Shown in pieces: positions 61,588 to 64,000 of a stretch of 64,000 bases of DNA. Positions within the stretch are counted from its first letter, which is position 1, and each line of letters starts with the position of its first letter. The translations under genes were made by a program, and so were the position numbers. Under the pieces are notes generated by a model, which made no database searches, was not told the DNA's origin, and worked only from the letters and a program-made list of their open reading frames with translations. This DNA is from Planctomycetota bacterium (GTDB lineage: Bacteria > Planctomycetota > UBA1135 > GCA-002748355): NCBI GenBank assembly GCA_020638795.1, contig JACKHW010000002.1:186001-250000 (forward strand), in the 5' to 3' direction.

Positions 61588-62796
61588 TCAGATCGCGACG
61601 AGGCGTGCGTCGACGCCGAGCTGTCTGCAGGCTGCGCCGATTTCGTCCATGTAGATCGGGTTCATCACGACGATCGTCGCCGGCCGATACTCGCGCAAGA
61701 ACTCCGGTGCGACGATCTCGTGGCCGGTGCCTGCGAGGAACTTGCCGTGCTTGTTGGGATTGATGTCTACGACGTAGCGAAGTTCGGTCGGACTGAGCGC
61801 CTCTTCGGAAACGCGCATGCCGAGCGTCGTCAGATAGGCGACTCCTTTGGATCCCGAACCCCAGACCACGACGCGTTCACCCTTCTCGCGAGCCTCGTCG
61901 TGCGTGGCACGCCAACTCGCGAGCCGGCGAGGCAGCGCCTCTTCGAATCGTGCGATTGCCTGCCGTGTGACTTCGAGATCGTTCTCGGCGACGAACGGGC
62001 GTGAAGGTGCGTTGCCGGCAATCCGTGCGACGAGCATCAAATACTGCTCGTCGTAGTCCGTCCACGCTTCGATCGGCTCGAAACCGGTACGTCGGAACAA
62101 CCGCAGCAACGACCCGAGCGTGAAGTAGCTGCAATGTTCGTAGTAGAGGTCCTGGAACGCGCATTCTTCGAGCACGCGCAACACGTCCGGCAGTTCGAAG
62201 AACACGAGAGTCTCGGAGCGGTCACGGATCGTGCTCCGTACGAGGCTCGTGAAGTCACGTACGCGCTCGATGTGTTCGAGGGTATGCCGGCACGCGACGA
62301 CTTCGGCACTGAGGTGGGCGTACGATTCGCCGTAGAAGTCTTGATGGAACGTCAGGCGATCGCGAACTGCGCTCGTGGTTCGCTCCGGTCGATATCCAGG
62401 GTCGATACCGATCCCGCATCCACCGGAGAGTTCGCAATAGCGAACGAGCCACTCGCCTTTTCCGCATCCGATCTCCAGTGCGCTCTTGCCGGCGAGGTCG
62501 TACGACGTGATCAGTCGCCCGATGTGATCGTCCAAGAAGCGCTGGAAGCGCGGCGAGTACGCCTGTGTCTCTTCGTACCGAGTCGAGTACTCGTGGAGCG
62601 AGCCATCGAACGCTTGGTTCTGAATGAACCCACACGATTCGCAGAATGCGAGGTCGAGGTCGCCACGTGGGTACGCGAGTGCCTCGGCGCGCGTCTCCAT
62701 GAGGAGGCACGAATGCACGGGCACCTGCTCGAGCCGATAGAAGCCACGTAGATCGTCATGCCCGCATGATTTGCACGTCGAGCCGCTCGAACTCAC
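61588..62796 (-). CDS. Class I SAM methyltransferase, sugar C-methyltransferase type
   Basis: A 402-residue paralogue of the downstream gene. The N-terminal zinc site is intact: CKSCG and CESCG, about 40 residues apart, flank VPVHSCLLMETRAEA. Motif I is ALEIGCGKGEWLVRY, followed by CRHTLEHIERVRDF. The C-terminal domain has RVVVWGSGSKGVAYLTTLG, shared with the paralogue. Expected role: C-methylation of an NDP-deoxysugar for surface glycans or a natural product. 40 bp separate it from the third gene upstream and 4 bp from the paralogue downstream, so the three form one unit. Confidence 0.87.
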   Translation of the reverse strand: MSSSGSTCKSCGHDDLRGFYRLEQVPVHSCLLMETRAEALAYPRGDLDLAFCESCGFIQNQAFDGSLHEYSTRYEETQAYSPRFQRFLDDHIGRLITSYDLAGKSALEIGCGKGEWLVRYCELSGGCGIGIDPGYRPERTTSAVRDRLTFHQDFYGESYAHLSAEVVACRHTLEHIERVRDFTSLVRSTIRDRSETLVFFELPDVLRVLEECAFQDLYYEHCSYFTLGSLLRLFRRTGFEPIEAWTDYDEQYLMLVARIAGNAPSRPFVAENDLEVTRQAIARFEEALPRRLASWRATHDEAREKGERVVVWGSGSKGVAYLTTLGMRVSEEALSPTELRYVVDINPNKHGKFLAGTGHEIVAPEFLREYRPATIVVMNPIYMDEIGAACRQLGVDARLVAI

Positions 62797-62836
62797 GATC
62801 GCTCCGTTGTCATCACTGTGGGGCGTGGTAGGTCGC

Positions 62837-64000
62837 TCATACGATCACCGGCTGTGGCACCGGGACGATGAACCGTCCGCCGCGTGCGCGGTATTCCGCC
62901 TGCTGTTCGAGAATCTCGTCCTTGAAGTTCCAAGGCAGGATCAACGTGTAGTCGGGCATTTCCCGGAGCAGCGCCTCGGGTTCTCGAATCGCGATGCGCA
63001 CACCCGGAATTACGCGGCCTTGTTTGTGCACGTTCTTGTCGACGACGAAATCGATGAGGTCTCCGGTCAGGTTGCAGGCGTTGAGCAAGATCGTGCCCTT
63101 CGCTGCAGCGCCGTATCCCGCGATCGTCCCGCCGCGAGCCTTGATGTCCTGGATCATCGAGCGGAGCGACGCCCGCAACTCGTCGACTCGCGTCGCGAAG
63201 TCCGCGTAGAACTCGAACGAGTCGATTCCGAGTCGTCGCTCTTCGGCGAGTCGCTCGTCGACACGAGGCTTTCGCTCTGCCGGGTTCTTACCAACGAAGA
63301 GCCTCAGCGAGCCGCCGTGGATGTCGAGATCCGCGAGGTCTTGGAGAACGAGTCCGTGTCGTGCGAAGAGTGCATCGAGTGCGTGCACCGAGAAGTAGCA
63401 GAGATGTTCGTGATAGATCGTGTCGAACTCTCGGTGCTCGATGAGTGGTCGTACGTACGGAACTTCGATGACCGCGACCCCGTCGTCTGCGAGTATCTCT
63501 CGGATCCCGGCGACGAAGCCGTTGGTGTCTGCGACGTGCGCGAGGACGTTGTTGGCATGCAGCACGTCGACGCCGCCGCGCTCGGCGCGCAGCTTCTTCG
63601 CGAGTTCGAGTCCGAAGAACGCGAGGATCGTTTCGATGCCGCGTTTGCGTGCAGCCTCGACCGGGCCTGGAGCGGGATCGACGCCGAAGCACGGCACGCC
63701 TGCCTCGGCGTAGTACTGCAAGAGGTAGCCGTCATTGCTCGCGATTTCGAGTGCGAGGCTTTCCGTGCCGAGTTCGCGCGACGCGATCAGCGCTTGGACG
63801 TTCGCGCGCGAGTGATCGAGGAGTGTGCTCGTGAAGGACGAATAGTACGGGTAGTCCTGACCGAAGAGTTCTTCGGGCGGCACGGTTTCGAGGATCTGGA
63901 CGAGAGTGCAGTCGCCACAGAACGCGACATCGAGCGGATAGCGGGCTTCTTCGCGATCGAGTTCGTGGGTGAACAAGAAGCCATCGCTGAGCGGCAGGTT
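62837..64000 (-). CDS. NDP-hexose C-methyltransferase-like protein, N-terminus beyond window
   Basis: The frame is open to the window end, so the start and part of the N-terminal zinc domain are missing (CGDCTLVQ is the second Cys pair). In-window length is 387 residues. It has ALEIASNDGYLLQYY as motif I, DVLHANNVLAHVADTNGF, the catalytic-region VIEVPYVRPLIEHREFDTIYHEHLCYFS, and the Methyltransf_14-type C-terminal domain with IAGYGAAAKGTILLNAC. This set is the standard TylC3/TcaB9-type C-methyltransferase. It leads the three-gene methyltransferase unit. Confidence 0.9.
   Translation of the reverse strand, partial: NLPLSDGFLFTHELDREEARYPLDVAFCGDCTLVQILETVPPEELFGQDYPYYSSFTSTLLDHSRANVQALIASRELGTESLALEIASNDGYLLQYYAEAGVPCFGVDPAPGPVEAARKRGIETILAFFGLELAKKLRAERGGVDVLHANNVLAHVADTNGFVAGIREILADDGVAVIEVPYVRPLIEHREFDTIYHEHLCYFSVHALDALFARHGLVLQDLADLDIHGGSLRLFVGKNPAERKPRVDERLAEERRLGIDSFEFYADFATRVDELRASLRSMIQDIKARGGTIAGYGAAAKGTILLNACNLTGDLIDFVVDKNVHKQGRVIPGVRIAIREPEALLREMPDYTLILPWNFKDEILEQQAEYRARGGRFIVPVPQPVIV

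Overview
The window is GC-rich, gene-dense DNA. Its content fits a member of the Planctomycetota, probably one of the less studied lineages outside the classic Pirellula group; this is inferred from gene content, not from a marker gene. The pointers are a Ser/Thr kinase fused to a formylglycine-generating-enzyme-like domain, many secreted hydrolases and beta-propellers, HEAT/vWA proteins, a full hpnC/hpnD/hpnE squalene set, and secreted proteins that share a Gly/Ser-rich C-terminal module. There is no rRNA, CRISPR array, integrase or insertion sequence. The one tRNA is tRNA-Asp(GTC).

Left part (1-24.4 kb): a subtilisin-like protease cut by the window edge, a small RNA polymerase omega-like gene, and the large kinase on the + strand. 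A long run of minus-strand genes follows. These are mainly exported hydrolases (M28 peptidase, esterase and amidase coupled by 4-bp overlaps, an alpha/beta hydrolase, a tricorn-like protease), with a HEAT/vWA protein, an aminotransferase, an RND-type adaptor lipoprotein, a BNR-repeat protein and an iodotyrosine-deiodinase-like nitroreductase.

Middle part (24.5-46.5 kb): tRNA-Asp with a strong terminator is followed by a secreted thioredoxin-fold gene interrupted by one in-frame TGA. A perfect 7-bp hairpin lies where a bacterial SECIS would be expected, so this is a candidate selenoprotein. Next come an aryl-sulfate sulfotransferase-like protein, a LamG-type secreted protein with a truncated duplicate upstream, an orphan adenine methylase, RNase D, two zinc-ribbon membrane proteins, an N-formylglutamate amidohydrolase-like protein and a CARDB-repeat protein. 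The squalene genes hpnD-hpnE and hpnC are split by a MntA/HepT-type module, a DUF1877 protein and a PQQ-propeller protein.

Right part (46.7-59.2 kb): the most striking locus is a multiheme cytochrome cluster. A minus-strand OmcA/MtrC-type decaheme lipoprotein shares a 388-bp divergent promoter region with a tightly packed + strand operon. That operon encodes an outer-membrane beta-barrel candidate and c-type cytochromes with 13, 8, 9, 15 and 4 heme motifs. Including the decaheme there are 59 heme motifs (58 CXXCH and one CX4CH). The parts needed for a trans-envelope electron conduit are present: an inner-membrane NapC-like anchor, periplasmic and lipoprotein carriers, a barrel and a surface decaheme. 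The barrel is shorter than MtrB, and I cannot place it in a known family. The electron donor and acceptor cannot be read from the sequence.

Right edge (59.3-64 kb): an acetylpolyamine amidohydrolase and three tandem C-methyltransferase-type genes, the last cut by the window end, which look like the edge of a surface-sugar biosynthesis locus.
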